Shown: piece by piece, positions 1-11,579 of the stretch
Layout of the letters: each line of letters starts with the position of its first letter
Position numbering within the stretch: position 1 is the first letter of the stretch
Assembly: GCA_029582165.1 (NCBI GenBank)
Contig: CM055875.1
Coordinates: forward strand, 26,553,144 to 26,617,143
Length of the DNA stretch: 64,000 bases
Source of the DNA: Portulaca oleracea
Taxonomy: Eukaryota > Streptophyta > Magnoliopsida > Caryophyllales > Portulacaceae
Direction of reading: 5' to 3'
Made by a program: the position numbers and the translations under genes
Notes under the pieces: generated by a model
What the model was told of the DNA's origin: nothing
What the model saw: the letters and a program-made list of their open reading frames with translations, nothing else
Databases searched by the model: none

Positions 1-297
1 AAATAGAACCTAATCTAGGATTTTTTTAAAAAAAAAGTTGATGTATTTACTCGGGCCGGGCCGGGTCACAAAAAATAAAACTTAATATACGATTTTTTTA
101 AAAAAAAAATTAATGCACTTAGTCGGGTCATCGGGCTGGGTCGGGTCACGGACCTTTGGCCAGAGCCCGGCCTGACCATACTTCGGGGCCCCGCCTTTTT
201 CAGGCCAGGCCGGATCACCGTCTAAAATTGTGGCCTTGACCCGCACTTTTTCGGACCGGGTCAGGCCGAGCGGGTCCCCGGCCCATTGAATAGGTCT
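1..297. repeat. GGGTC/GGGCC-rich repeat tract
   Basis: This GC-rich tract is made of degenerate GGGTC and GGGCCGG words and lies at the truncated end of the copia element. Similar material occurs at 11820-11990, 13083-13215 and, more weakly, 37350-37740. I see no coding potential. It may be the subterminal part of a non-autonomous DNA transposon; the family is not identified. Confidence 0.5.
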
Positions 298-840
298 AAA
301 ATTAATAAACTCAGTTCCATTATCTGTTTGAAAACTTTGAATTTTAGTGTTGAATTGAGTTTTGATTATCTTGAAAAACTATATGATGGCAAATGCAACT
401 TGATCTTTGCTATATAATAATTGGATCCAAGTGCACCTGCTGTAATCATCTACTAAAGTTAAGAAATATTGAGCTCCACTAATGTTGTCAGTCCTATAAG
501 GACCCCACAAATCTATGTGCACAAGTTGGAATGAAAGTTGAGAAGTAATTGAGCTTTTATTGAATGGTAAGTGATGGAAATTTGCTAGATTACAAGTATC
601 ACAAAAAAACTCAGTAATATGATGATCATTACAATGAGAAATATGCTTCATCTTGGACAAAGAAGTGTGGCCTAGCCTAGTGTGAAGAATTTCTAGACTA
701 GGTTGATTGGTAGCGGCCTTGGAGGCTATGGAGGATGACTGTCTTGTGTTGTCAGATAGAGAGGGTGTTTGATCTGTTGGGGGAGTAATAGTAGAGGATG
801 TATTGTTGATAGCCTGTGGTGGAAAAGACAATTTGTACAT
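298..840 (-). pseudogene. copia GAG-pre-integrase and integrase fragment
   Basis: The reading frame shows a GAG-pre-integrase motif (LHTRLGHTSLSKMKHI) followed by the integrase core start HIDLWGPY and LTLVDDYSRCTWI. After a frameshift near position 378 it continues with FQTDNGTEFINF, which supplies the second catalytic Asp. The third catalytic residue (Glu) is not reached because the element ends at about 298. The protein would have inserted cDNA into the host genome; this copy cannot function. Confidence 0.85.
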
Positions 841-1198
841 GGTCTTTAGATGTTATTGCTACCATTTTATTAGTTGTAAGGTCCTGAAAAAGGCTTTGGT
901 TAGGAAAGAAAATGGCACATAAGGGTAGGTCTTCAAGTAATTTACCAACAGATAGTATGTTAGACTTGAAGTCAGGAATGTAAAGGACCTTACTAAGAAT
1001 GAAATTTGGTTGCAAGGCAATAGTGCCAGTTTGGGAAATAGACTTTAGACTACCATCAGGAAGGGTTACATTTGCAGTTGAAGGTAGGTTATCAAGTTGC
1101 TTAAAAAAGGATGAATTATAGGTCATGTGGTCACTAGCCCCTGTGTCTATTATCCAAGAACCTTTATCAAGAAATGACACATGACAACAAGTATCCAA
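752..1198 (-). pseudogene. copia aspartic protease region
   Basis: The translation contains WIIDTGASDHMTYNSSFF, the typical plant copia protease signature with the catalytic D-T-G-A. It is followed by the usual downstream strands (ISQTGTIAL, LSKVLYIPDFKSNILSVGKL). It overlaps the integrase fragment in another frame, so a frameshift lies around 752-840. In an intact element this protease would cleave the gag-pol polyprotein. Confidence 0.85.
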
Positions 1199-1572
1199 AT
1201 CAGAGCATAAGCGGAATCCATGCTAACATCTCCATTCTGTTTCCCTTTGAAACACTTTATCATTTCTTGAGCTACAATATTTTGAATCAAACTCGAATCC
1301 ATCTGTCCAATATTGTTGCTCTTGGTGACAGAAGATTGATCTTCTAGGGGATTGTCCTCCTTTTCTTGAAAATGAACATTTGCAGCAACTTTCTGCCTGG
1401 TCTTGTCACTATCTTTATGCCCTTTGTACCATTCTAGGTATCCAACAAGTTTGAAACATTGGTCTATGGTATGACCATTCTTCTTGCAATGAGTGTAGAA
1501 CTTCAAAGCTTTCAACTCCTTCGAATCCTTCTTGCCTTTCCCTGCACCCTTGGCCAAGAAACTACTGGACAC
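1150..1572 (-). pseudogene. copia gag C-terminal zinc-knuckle region
   Basis: The frame contains YTHCKKNGHTIDQCFKLVGY. This is the plant copia zinc-knuckle context, but the first Cys of the CCHC motif is replaced by Tyr, so the knuckle is probably not functional. A following basic, Ser-rich linker leads toward the protease in another frame. Confidence 0.75.
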
Positions 1573-1716
1573 CCCTTCTGATTCTCCATTATTGTGATCA
1601 AATTAGATCACATTCCCAGCAAATTCTCTTGGCAGCCCCATACTCCCCGAGACTTGTCTCTGTTTTTCCACCCTCTGAATCATAGTGTGAGCCTTATTGA
1701 CATTAGGAAGGGGGTC

Positions 1717-2373
1717 TTACAAAAGGATTTGACTCCTAACGGGATCATAAACATTGTTCAAATGCATCAAAAAATGGACCAATTTCTTTCTTTCCTCTAA
1801 CTCCATCATTTTCTTGAATGTGGTAAAAGTCTTGGTACAGGCACAGATAGGAACATCAGATAAGTCATTCAACTCCTCCCACAACTTCCTTAGTTTGGTG
1901 TAATAAACTGCGGCACTATCATTTTCTTGATAGAGATCATTGATTTCTTTCTCAATTCGATACAACAAAGGACTATTGCTATCTCCAAACCTCTCATTTA
2001 ACTCAGACCACAACTCCACAGTGGATTTTACATACATAAAGGCATCAGCCAAGTCAGACACCATAGCATTTAATATCCAACTCATGACCATACTATCACA
2101 TCGAAACCACTGATTCAATTTAGGAGATGTTGGTTCAGGTTTAGTGCACTTACCATCAAGGAAACCCAGCTTCCCTTTGGTTCTCAGTGCCATCTTGACA
2201 CACTTACTCCACCTTTGGAAGTTCGATCCAGAAAATTTCACATTCACCAATTGTAATCTGGGATGGTCGGAGCTGTTGTAATACAGCGGATCATCATAGT
2301 GATTGACAACCTCTATAGCCATCGGTGTTTGCAAGCCCCTTAGAAGAGCTTCTCTCCAAGGACTCTTCTCCAA
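1717..2373 (-). pseudogene. copia gag N-terminal domain
   Basis: The 218-residue open frame resembles the plant copia gag family (UBN2/DUF4219 group): VKFSGSNFQRWSKCVKMALRTK, a W-F-R-C-D-S-M-V-M-S-W-I-L-N segment, LWSELNERFGDSN and a helical YRIEKEINDLYQENDSAAVYYTKLRKLWEELND stretch. It begins about 110 bases inside the primer-binding site, as expected for gag. It joins the zinc-knuckle fragment only after a frame change. Confidence 0.85.
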
Positions 2374-2482
2374 GATCTAAGAACGGGAGCTAAAAAACAC
2401 TAATCGACAAGGAGGGAAAAAAAACCTCAACCAGTGATCACAATGCCTGAAGTAGACTGTGAATAGCTTCGAGCACTATCTT

Positions 2483-2494
2483 GCTTTGGTACCA
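2483..2494 (-). other. Primer-binding site of the copia element
   Basis: On the minus strand the bases directly after the LTR read TGGTACCAAAGC. This matches 10 of 12 bases of TGGTATCAGAGC, the complement of the 3' end of plant initiator tRNA-Met. Position and match support the LTR border at 2495. Confidence 0.7.
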
Positions 2495-2827
2495 TGATAA
2501 GCTGATGACAGTAAGAGAGAGAGAGAGAGAGAGAGAAAGAAGAGTGAAAAATAGACGAAAACTAGGGAGCAATGTGCTCTACCATAGTATTGATTGTAAG
2601 GATGTCAATTAGTGAATACACGCACTGCTGAAAGATATATATACAGCAGAGAAGCTAATACAAAAGAGCTAACAGAAAAGCATAACAAAATAACAAACAC
2701 AATATATTGTCTATTCTTTTCTTTTGATCCACGCCCTTTGTTGTAATCCAAACAAGGTAGCAAAGTTGAGGAGTGATATTTTGTTTTAGCTGTTTTGATA
2801 TAGCAGCTGATTAGTTTACCCATGACA
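2495..2827 (-). repeat. 5' LTR of the truncated copia element
   Basis: The segment begins TGATAAGC and ends TGACA on the plus strand, so it has TG...CA ends on both strands, and it abuts the primer-binding site. A TATATATA box on the minus strand at about 2636-2643 fits an LTR promoter. A GA microsatellite lies at about 2515-2537. The outer border is inferred from the CA end only, because no second LTR is left for comparison. Confidence 0.55.
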
Positions 2828-3530
2828 TTTCTGGGTTATATACCCAAATAATAATTGGGGGAAAGAAAAATGATCAGAAGTGGTATCCCAAATTTAGTTA
2901 AGATGGTTTAGTTCTTTATCTGTACCAGTGGAACATACTCCCTTTGATATTGGAGTGAAGATAGGTAAATCAATCAAGGCAAGGTTTCTAGCTTCTAAGT
3001 CTTCCCTATTAGTGGTTTAGCTTGTCATCTTTTTCCTTATCTATTTTGGTGGGGTGGGGCTTGTTTGGTGGAAGACCAATTAGACAACTAGACAGTACCC
3101 CATCAAGACCTCTGAAAACTAGCTGGTCCCCCATTCAGCAAATTGGGTCAACATATAGAACAGCTCAGTTACCAGACTAAGATCTCTCCTACAATCATCC
3201 CCTTCTCATATTCTCCATTTTTCTCAGAAAGCAGAATTCAGAATTATTCATCATAGCTATGTAAGGAAGGCTCCAAACAATCTGCCATCAAATAAAGACT
3301 GGCAAATCAAGAAAATGGTGGTCCTCCTTGTCTATTGATGTTGAAGCATCACCCACTAAATTTGTGTCCTCAGGGCATTCATCTCAGGAAAATCTACAAG
3401 TAGAGGGACACGTGTCCTCATAGCCCCCCTCTGCATCCACCAAAAAAAAACACACTCTCTAAAGTAGTCCCTAGAGCAACTGGAATCTGTAAAGGGAAGT
3501 AAGAAACTAGAATATTTCTGGGTATGTCTA
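2828..3530 (+). other. Intergenic region upstream of the PEP/phosphate translocator
   Basis: No gene is seen. The stretch serves as promoter and 5' leader of the gene starting at 3531 and includes the palindromic G-box at 3406-3417. Confidence 0.5.
3406..3417 (+). promoter_or_regulatory. Palindromic G-box (CACGTG) upstream of the translocator gene
   Basis: GGACACGTGTCC is a perfect 12-bp palindrome around the CACGTG core, 114 bases upstream of the start codon at 3531. G-boxes are bound by plant bZIP and bHLH factors in light and abscisic-acid responses. That it regulates this gene is inferred from its position. Confidence 0.45.
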
Positions 3531-6500
3531 ATGTCTTCTCAAACATTATTCCTGATACCTAGAGTCCCTGTCACACGTCTAACTATCCATAATGCACGCC
3601 GCACCAGCACCGGTCCATGCATGTATAACACGCCGTTTGCTGCAAGGGATCTCATCTCCTCTGAATGTAATCAGGGTTTTGGTTGCCAAGCTCCTTGGTT
3701 TTGTATAAACAGGTCGAAACAAGGTTCGAGAGGCGTATGGACTGTCCGGGCTGTTTCTGTTCCAGACAATGCAGATGGAAATTCTGCTACTCCAGACAGT
3801 GGCAGTTTGGTCAGGGTTGTGCAGCTTGCTGGCATGTTTGTCCTTTGGTATCTCTTGAATATTTACTTCAACATTTTGAACAAACAGGTGTCTCTACTCT
3901 GCCTTTCAGTGCCTTTAATCTAGTTGTACCTAGTGAGTTACTTTTGATGTTGGTTGACAGCAATTGTGCTGCCCTGTTTCACTATTCTATCTTAGTTGGT
4001 CAGCTGGTTTCAGCTCAGACACAATATGAAAAAGAGACATCAGATGATGGAGTAAAGAGATTTGAATTAAGAAGAGGTTCTAACTCAAAACCAACTTGTC
4101 AACCCACAGGTCTTGAGGGTGTATCCATTTCCTTCAACATTGACTGCATTCCAGTTTGGATGTGGGAGTTTGATGGTTCTTTTGATGTGGGGCCTTAATC
4201 TTCATCCTAGACCTAAGATTACATCTTCCCAGGTATGCATGATTACATTTCATACTGAACCCAAAAAAAAAAAAAATCTTGTATTAGTGAGCTAACTAGA
4301 AATTTTGTTCAAATTAACTACAACGAAGTTTGCAGCAATCCTACCATTAGCAGTTGCTCATGCAATGGGAAACCTTCTGACAAATGTGAGCCTGGGAAAA
4401 GTTGCCGTCTCCTTCACTCACACCATCAAGGCAATGGAGCCCTTCTTCACTGTTCTTCTCTCGGCCCTTTTTCTCGCTGAGGTTACCCTCTCTTCCCCAT
4501 TTGTTATTTTTTAAATTTACATCATTATCAGCAGCATCACTCATCATTATTATTCTTTAGTGTACCTCTTTTCTTTGCATACACAAGGTTCATGGTCAGC
4601 ATCACTCATCATTATCAGCCCTTTTTCTCGCTGAGGTTACCCGATCCTGAATTACGATCCTACGATTTTAGGGTCCAAAATCCTCGATACGATTCTACTA
4701 TTTACACACGATCCACGATGCTACATGGGTTAATTCCGATCCTAACTACCTCATAGTTTCGAGTTAGCATCCCGATTTTAACAACCTTGGTGATGAGTAG
4801 ATTGTTACTTTGGCTCAAGCTGAGGATAAACTCTGCTCAGGATGGCCATCCAGTAGGGTCACCTCATAATTCACAACGCACTGAAGTAAACTCAGCCTGT
4901 CACATGAACAAGCAAAGCTCACCTGATCTGGACTTTGGATTGTCCCCTTCCAAGCCTGCTAAATTTTGTTTGACAAGAAAATGTATACAAGTTGTGGAAG
5001 TGGTGAACTTGCTAGATGGGTTCAAACTGCTTCCAAGTTCTAACCTAAGCAAGCACAGCTCAACATGGGCCTATTTGCTTTGGACAAACCAAGGTCATCC
5101 AACCTGAATGCAGACCTACCATTAGCGATCAGTAGCATACACTGATGGAATACAGTGTGCAGGCCAGGGTTTAGGTTGCTTATTAGCACACAACTCAAGC
5201 ATTACTTAGTTAAGCACCAATTTTGAGTCTGAGCTCAATTTGTTTCTTCTTTCTGGGATAATACACAATTCTATCAGCCTAACTAAATTTGGGATACGCG
5301 GACGCAGAGACCTAGCATATGGGTGGTTGCTTCCCTGGTGCCCATTGTCGCGGGAGTGGCATTGGTATCTTTTACAGAGTCTTCTTTCAACTGGTGAGCA
5401 TAGCATCGCCTTACAACTCTCACTCTCCTTTTTTTCATTGTTTTTTTTTTGGGGGGGGGGGGGGGTTGTCAACGTCTGCTGTTCATTAGATTAATAGGCT
5501 TCTTAAGAAAATGCAGTAATGGATGGACAAGTTGAAGGCCAATTTGAAGCCGTTATACGATAACCTGATGCAGGGTGACTTGGGTTCAGATTTCTGAGTG
5601 GCAGTGAGTCAGTTAGTGAGAAGGGAAGTAGTCTTTAACGATGTTGATACTGATCCTGCTGGAACAGGTTAGGCTTTGGCAGCGCAATGGCGTCAAATCT
5701 GACCAATCAGTCGCGCAATGTGCTTAGCAAAAAGTTGATGGTTAACAAGGAGGTAAGAATCTTGTAAAAATGTCAAAAGTCTACATCAAAGCCACCAGGG
5801 ACATTAGTGTGTCCATTTGCCCACTATCAATGTAGCGCGTTTGAATGTGTGCTGGATGTTGAATTTTGGCAGGAGGCTGTCGACAACGTCAATCTATTCT
5901 CTGTAATTACACTGATTTGCTTCCTGTTGCTGGTTCCGGCTGCTTTGCTGATTGATGGAGTCAAATTTACACCACCTTATCTGCAATCATTTGTGAGTAA
6001 ATTGCTGCTGTAGTTCCTCGCCATATTGGCAATTGTAGTTGCTCAGGGAAGATGATGATTAGAAAACTTGTAAGTTCTTATTTCATGATGTAGGCAAGTC
6101 AAGGGGTGAATGTCAGAGAACTTTGTGTGAGAGCCCTTCTTTCTGGGCTTTGCTTACACACTTATCAGCAGGTAATTCATCTACATCCATGTTTCTGTTC
6201 ATTACTTTCTCCACAACTTTGAGAATATGTTGGAAATGGAAGCCATACTTAGGCAGTCAAAAACCTGATCTCTTTACCCAATTGAAAACAACTATAATCT
6301 GGTGCTGGCATGGCATGGCATGGCAGGTTTCATACATGATCTTAGAGATGGTGTCAGCTGTGACACATTCTGTAGGAAACTGCCTCAAGCGAGTAGTTGT
6401 AATTGTGTCTTCAGTCATCTTCTTCCAAACTCCCCTTTCACCCCTAAACTCATTCGGTAATCTTCTCTTACATTTTTTTATTAGTCATAAATTTCGGCTT

Positions 6501-6620
6501 GATGAATTTGAAGAGGTTGATTTGGGTGTGTAATATGCTGCAGGAACTGGACTAGCTCTTGTCGGTGTCTTCTTGTACTCAAAAGCAAAACAAACGAAGC
6601 CAAACTTCAAGTCTTCATAA
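3531..6620 (+). CDS. PPT: Phosphoenolpyruvate/phosphate translocator, chloroplast inner envelope
   Basis: Exons 3531-3887, 4110-4232, 4329-4481, 5308-5393, 5668-5752, 5873-5992, 6094-6171, 6327-6456 and 6544-6620 splice at GT-AG sites in phase to 402 aa, the usual PPT length. Residues 1 to about 75 form a Ser/Arg-rich plastid transit peptide ending near TVRAVS. The rest is a triose-phosphate-transporter (EamA-like) domain with multiple membrane helices. Diagnostic stretches are [53 protein letters not shown] and [16 protein letters not shown]. The conserved Lys and Lys-Arg in the third and fifth are typical substrate-binding positions. PPTs exchange cytosolic PEP for stromal phosphate and so feed the shikimate pathway and fatty-acid synthesis. 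The start Met is the first one in frame ahead of the transit peptide. Paralogue assignment (PPT1 or PPT2) is not certain. Confidence 0.93.
4465..4642 (+). repeat. Duplicated end of exon 3 with its splice donor inside the next intron
   Basis: The last bases of exon 3 plus its donor (4465-4488) recur exactly, over 24 bases, at 4619-4642 inside intron 3. A 19-base segment at 4532-4550 recurs at 4597-4615. The second copy supplies a decoy GAG|GTTACC donor. Its use would add 154 nt and shift the reading frame. Confidence 0.85.
4640..4791 (+). repeat. Dispersed repeat copy 1 (in intron 3 of the translocator)
   Basis: The stretch containing CGATCCACGATGCTAC, TGGGTTAATTCCGATCC and CCCGATTTTAACAACCTTG is similar to 7171-7258 in the same orientation. 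It is AT/GATC-word rich, non-coding and of unknown family. It begins directly at the duplicated exon end, so the insertion and the duplication may be linked. Confidence 0.6.
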
Positions 6621-7735
6621 TTTTGATTCGCTCAACTGCAAATATAGCAAAGGGGAAACAGCTGCTCTATACTGACTACAATTAGGGGCAACATCAAAAG
6701 ATAGTCATAGCCTCCATTGTATATCTGAGTATATTTTTGGCTCTACAATGCATGTCACAGCACACAATGAGCCCAGTACTCCCACCCCCACTCCCACTCG
6801 AAAAAAGAAAAGGAAAGGGAAAAAAAAAACAGTTCTCTACTTGTTCAATTAATTGAAGCTAGAATAGGATTGTGTATAAAACCAAACCAAAGCCTATGAA
6901 GGCTATGATAAAGCATCTGGGAAAGTCATTGAATTCCACAAAATTTCAATCGTACAAGTGGTACAGCATATGCTTACTCCGTACATTGATGGTACTATAA
7001 ATTTACGACAATGATTACTGTTACTAACCTGGGTTCATGCCTTCATGGGCGGAAACGTTACACTGTAATAGAATGTGGTTGTAGCTCAATACAAAATCCA
7101 AGTTTAAGCTCAACACAAAAGTTACAATTATCAATTATTAAAATCCCAAACCTGATCGTAAAACCAAGGGCACTAATTCCGATCCACGATCTTACGTGGG
7201 TTAATTCCAATACTAACTACCCGTGGATCCGAGTTAGGATCCCGATTCTAACAACTTTGCTTGAGCCTTGAGGTACTCAAAAGATGTTTTCTGTGATGAT
7301 AATGAGTTAATGACACATATATTGTGAGTTGGCTTTTTGCTAGTTTTCCCAAACGTCAAAACCAAATCCAAATCATGATGGATAGGATGACTCGGCCTGT
7401 GCCACATCACAACTCACACTCACAATTGGGAGTAGAAAAGTAAAACTTTCTATTACATTGCCAAAGTATACACATTCAACATTTTAACAACTATATCAGT
7501 AATCCTCTGTTTTTCTCACAATTCTAGATTTGATGATATGCTGCAAGTAGCACACTTGAGGACGATAAGTAGGAAATAAGCCCAAACAGGAGGGATATGG
7601 AAAGCTGTGTTGTTACATCCAAATCATTGTCAATGAACTCCAGTGACAAATGAACAAAGCATTAACCTGGCTAATGTATATCGCATGATTTGATCAACAG
7701 TACCAAACAGATTCCGACCAACCATTCCATGCACG
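6621..7735. other. Intergenic region between convergent genes
   Basis: This holds the 3' flanks of the translocator (+) and cyclin (-) genes. A C/A-rich tract lies at 6778-6830 and a second copy of the intron-3 repeat at 7171-7258. I see no further gene. Confidence 0.5.
7171..7258 (+). repeat. Dispersed repeat copy 2
   Basis: It matches 4700-4791 over the CGATCCACGAT...TGGGTTAATTCC...GAGTTAGGATCCCGATT...TAACAAC words, with several substitutions. It lies 0.6 kb after the translocator stop codon. It has no coding content. Confidence 0.6.
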
Positions 7736-10700
7736 CTAGTGATATCTGTGGCGGTCCTTTTCTCGGGAAGAATATGAAGCATAGTATTCACGATCACGAT
7801 CTGCAACATAGTGAAACTTAAGTGAGGGAAGAGGTTCTGTTACTTCATCCTGATTAGCAACAACATTAACACACGTGTGACACCTAAGACTCCAAAACTC
7901 AAAAACACTTGCGGCTATTTTTAACAACTACAACTCTTAGAACTGCTAGTATAATAAGGTGGTAAAAGTATACAAATATGGGGATATCTTTAATCAATAT
8001 GTCCACCAAATTCGTCCAGAACCTTTTACAGGGGGGGAAAACCCATCAAATGCACAAATGAACGGTCTCCACAATTTCTTTAATTGTTTCGACTGAGCGC
8101 TACCAGCAATTTTATTGAGGGTACATGCTAAAACGACCCTACTGACAAAATATGACAATAATAAATGCAAAAATAATAAGTCAACATGCATTTACTAACC
8201 CAGTAGTAATTGATGTTTATCAAATTTATAAAATCAAAGAGGAATTATCATGCTGCCTTCATGTATTTTCTGGATCATAGTGCTCTCAAATTAAACAAAT
8301 TCTGTTGACGAGCAGTCGAGCACCCTAAAGGTGTGGTCAGAACATTATACTGAGGATTCCTTCCTCGTACACCGAATGTCCCTCCACCAAACAGAAAAGA
8401 TATTGTTAAAAAGAACAAAGCCAGATCTCCCCATAAACTAAACAAGCTGCATACCTCGAGAAGAATGGTGCCGGGACTTATCCGAGTGCCCTCCTGCAGA
8501 AATGAAGATGATGTTAAAATGAGAATAAATGTTTTTTAAGTTTTCATGGATTAGATAGATGGGCCTCAGCCATTTAAGTGAAAACAATGACTGACCTGAA
8601 TCCTTAGCTCGATCCTTGGAACGGTGACTTCTGTCCTTAACTTTATCCCTGTCACGCTCAGTATCATCTCGGTCTCGTTCCCTGTCAGAATCTCTTCCTC
8701 TTTCACGGTCCCGGGATTTCAGTTTTTCTCTATCTTTGTCTCTTTCTCTGTCCCTCTCTTTTTCCCTATCCCTGTCTTTATCTCTATCCTTGTCCCTGTC
8801 CCTATCCCTGTCTCTATCCCTCTCTCTGTCTCTGCTCTTCTCTACACTTGTTTCTGATCTGAGCTCAGGCTTTGACTTAGCCATGGGATCCTCTCTTCCT
8901 TCTCCATTAACTGCCGTGTCCTTGGATTCATCATCACTTTTTTTGGAATCTTTCATCTTGCCTAGTGCCTGTTTTACAAGTGCATCCTTGGATCCACCCG
9001 ACTCAGCAGTAGCTCCATAAGTATCCACCTTTGCTGAACTGCTGTCATTATTTGCAACAGGTGTACTTACCGAGCCTTCCTGAATATATAAAAAAAAATA
9101 TTAAAAAAAAGACATAGAAACTGTAACTGTAAAAATCAGATTGGCAACGGGCCAAAGCAAAACTTCCCATAAGTTGCTTTTCATTGGAATTCATGCATAA
9201 TTCACCTTCATGATTCATGAGTAACCCCACCATATTTAATATTTAGTTTCACGTCCCCCATCTTACCTACAGCGGGATTCCAATGTCTCGCACTGATTGG
9301 TATTTTCATACGTTAGTGAGAGTAGTCAGTCAACAAAAATGAAAGGATGCATAGGCAATCATGAGTCATGACTTTACGTGTATTGCATATTTGAGTGTGC
9401 TTAAGCCTACCGTATTCAGCTAGCATACTGTGTGACTTAAACATAAAAAACAAAACAAGGAGCACTCATATGGGTACTTACTTTAGGCTGAGACTGCGAA
9501 TCCCATGACTTGTTGTACGAAGTGAAGGAAACTGGCTCTTTACAGACAGGTATATATTTAGCCTTAGGCTGGCTGTACAGATGAGCTAAAACTCTACAGA
9601 CCTCATCTATCCCAGATTTATCTGCATCAAAAACCTTCCACCATGGAGGATTCTCAGGAAGTGGCACCCTGAACCTTCTTGCAGCAGCATAGACCACCCC
9701 ACATGCAACCACCTCACTTTTGAATCGAACACATAGCGTAGTACGCAAACTGGACAGATAATATCAAACAGAATTAGCCAAGAGGTCCACAACAGCACAT
9801 CATGCCATTCGAAACAAAGGGCTACTAATAGTTTCAATTTCACAGTTGCTTATCATCTTTTCAGGAATCAATATCGAGCAAATTGACATTCAAAACCACA
9901 AAGACAATTTACAAGTCTAAATATCGCAGACAGCATGATAACACTATAAATGTTACATATAATAGGATTAGCAACTGCCACCATCAAGTAGAAAACAAAT
10001 TGCCTTACTGGACTTCTAAACATGAGCCTGATAAAAATGAAGAATTCAGTTTTTCAAAATGACCAAGCAAAATCGAAGGAAATGAGATGCATGAGCCTAA
10101 GTCCCTAAGATTGTGGAAAATGATGGGTTTACAAAGGTAGTACAGAAACATTTCAAGGAAAAATGTAGTGGGATGGCAGCTCACAGTGGAGGAGACACAT
10201 CCTTCAGAAAAGACAGAAATAAACAAATTGTTAACTCAAAGAAATATTGAGCAAATCTCTCTTTAACTGTTCTGCTCATAATGCATCAGATGTCATTAAC
10301 CAGGGATATCCCATGTGTTTTGAAGGTGTGAGTGTACATAGTAATGCTTACTGGACCATAACCCCAGAAAAAGAAGGGGGGCGGGGGAGGTAAATAAAAG
10401 GGGGAAAATAAGGTAAATGCAAGAAACTTATGAAAACTACAACTTCAGGGCCAGAAATCTGAAGGAGAGAAGAACATGATACAAAGTTGACTCTAGTAAC
10501 AAAGTAACCCATAGATAAAACTTGAAAGGCACCAAGTGATATCACAAACCAAATAAACCAGTGATCTAAACCAAATACAACATGCACTACTCATCCGGAG
10601 AAATACCTATCATTGGCTAGATTCCAAGCCTCTTGTCTTAATTCCAGTGGAGTACCAAGGGTAGCTAGGTAATTTGATATGAACTTGTGAGGATGCTCAA

Positions 10701-11579
10701 CGTGACAAATGAATCCCATCTCTTTGAGAAGATGTCTTTCTGATCTGATCAAATCCATCTTTAATTCTGTATATTTCTATTGCAAAACCAGAAAGAAAAC
10801 ATGATTTCAGCATTGCAAGAGCTCTTGAACATTATGAGAGCAGTAACCATCAGTTTAGCTGCTTTTGCAAGTACAGAGTAAGACAATGGCTTTTGAGTGA
10901 TAGAAGACAAAAGCATCATGTAACTCCAGAAGTGGTATATAATGTCGTGAACATAAAATGGGAAAAAGAAAGCCATAAAGCAGCAAATAATATATGGAAC
11001 TGACATAACATGTACCTTTGAGAACAGGTCTAAGTGCTCTATTGGCAAGTTTTCCCTTCGACATTCCATTCGGTGGAAAACAATGAGGACTTGTCTAGCT
11101 TTCCTTGGATTCTCCTCAAGTTTAGATGCTAGCCAGACACAACTGGCAGCCACTCTCTGGAAAAATTTAATGAAGTCAAATTCAGAAGCATCAAAATAAC
11201 AGAAGAAGAGCAGGCAAGAACATTAAAATGAAACAAGCAAAGCAGAGTAATAAAACCTTCACATCAAAGCGAGCAAATGACTTTTTGCAATAAAAGCGAT
11301 GGAACAGAACCTGACCAGTGGCCATGACTGCTTGTGGTCTACAATAATGGGATCAAGGATAACACTTAATATTGAGAAACAGATTAAAACCATATCAGGA
11401 CAAAAAATGAGCATATATAAAGGATACAATCTAAGAAGAATGCCGCTCTCTTGAATAAGGTCGCAGCCATATATCCTCAAGGTGGTCTCAGTTTCCTCAT
11501 CTATACCATCTTTCCTTGAAGGTGAGTTCTTCAACTGCTCATCTGTTAAGTAAAATGTGTCTATGGCTGTGTAGAGCAT
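7736..11579 (-). CDS. CYCL1: Cyclin-L1 (arginine/serine-rich cyclin)
   Basis: Minus-strand exons 11428-11579, 11257-11338, 11016-11156, 10607-10776, 9482-9749, 8596-9079, 8455-8493 and 7736-7800 join in phase to 466 aa. Residues about 35-250 are two cyclin folds: [59 protein letters not shown] and [13 protein letters not shown]. The tail, about residues 335-450, is a run of Arg-Asp/Arg-Glu/Arg-Ser repeats followed by [13 protein letters not shown], an RS-like domain. L-type cyclins partner CDK11/CDKG-type kinases in nuclear speckles and couple transcription to pre-mRNA splicing. The start is the first Met before the conserved [14 protein letters not shown]. The length is slightly above the Arabidopsis family member, within the variable acidic linker and RD repeats. 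No damage is seen. Confidence 0.93.

Larger units (their letters stand above)
298..2827 (-). mobile_element. Truncated Ty1/copia retrotransposon (gag to integrase plus 5' LTR)
   Basis: Read on the minus strand from high to low coordinates, this stretch gives a 5' LTR, a primer-binding site, a copia-type gag, a zinc-knuckle region, an aspartic protease and the start of integrase. It then stops abruptly at about 298 against a GGGTC-rich tract. Reverse transcriptase, RNase H and the 3' LTR are absent. Gag, protease and integrase lie in different frames, so several frameshifts have accumulated and the element is dead. The domain order is that of Ty1/copia, with protease and integrase ahead of the missing RT. 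Confidence 0.85.

Noticed and set aside
3683..4198. 171-residue plus-strand frame overlapping translocator exons 1 and 2
   Set aside because: It reads exon 1 in the wrong frame and runs through an intron. The spliced model in another frame gives the conserved transporter.
8624..9020. Plus-strand open frames rich in Ser-Leu/Ile-Pro-Val repeats
   Set aside because: They are the antisense of the Arg-Asp/Arg-Glu repeat exon of cyclin L, which splices cleanly and matches the family.
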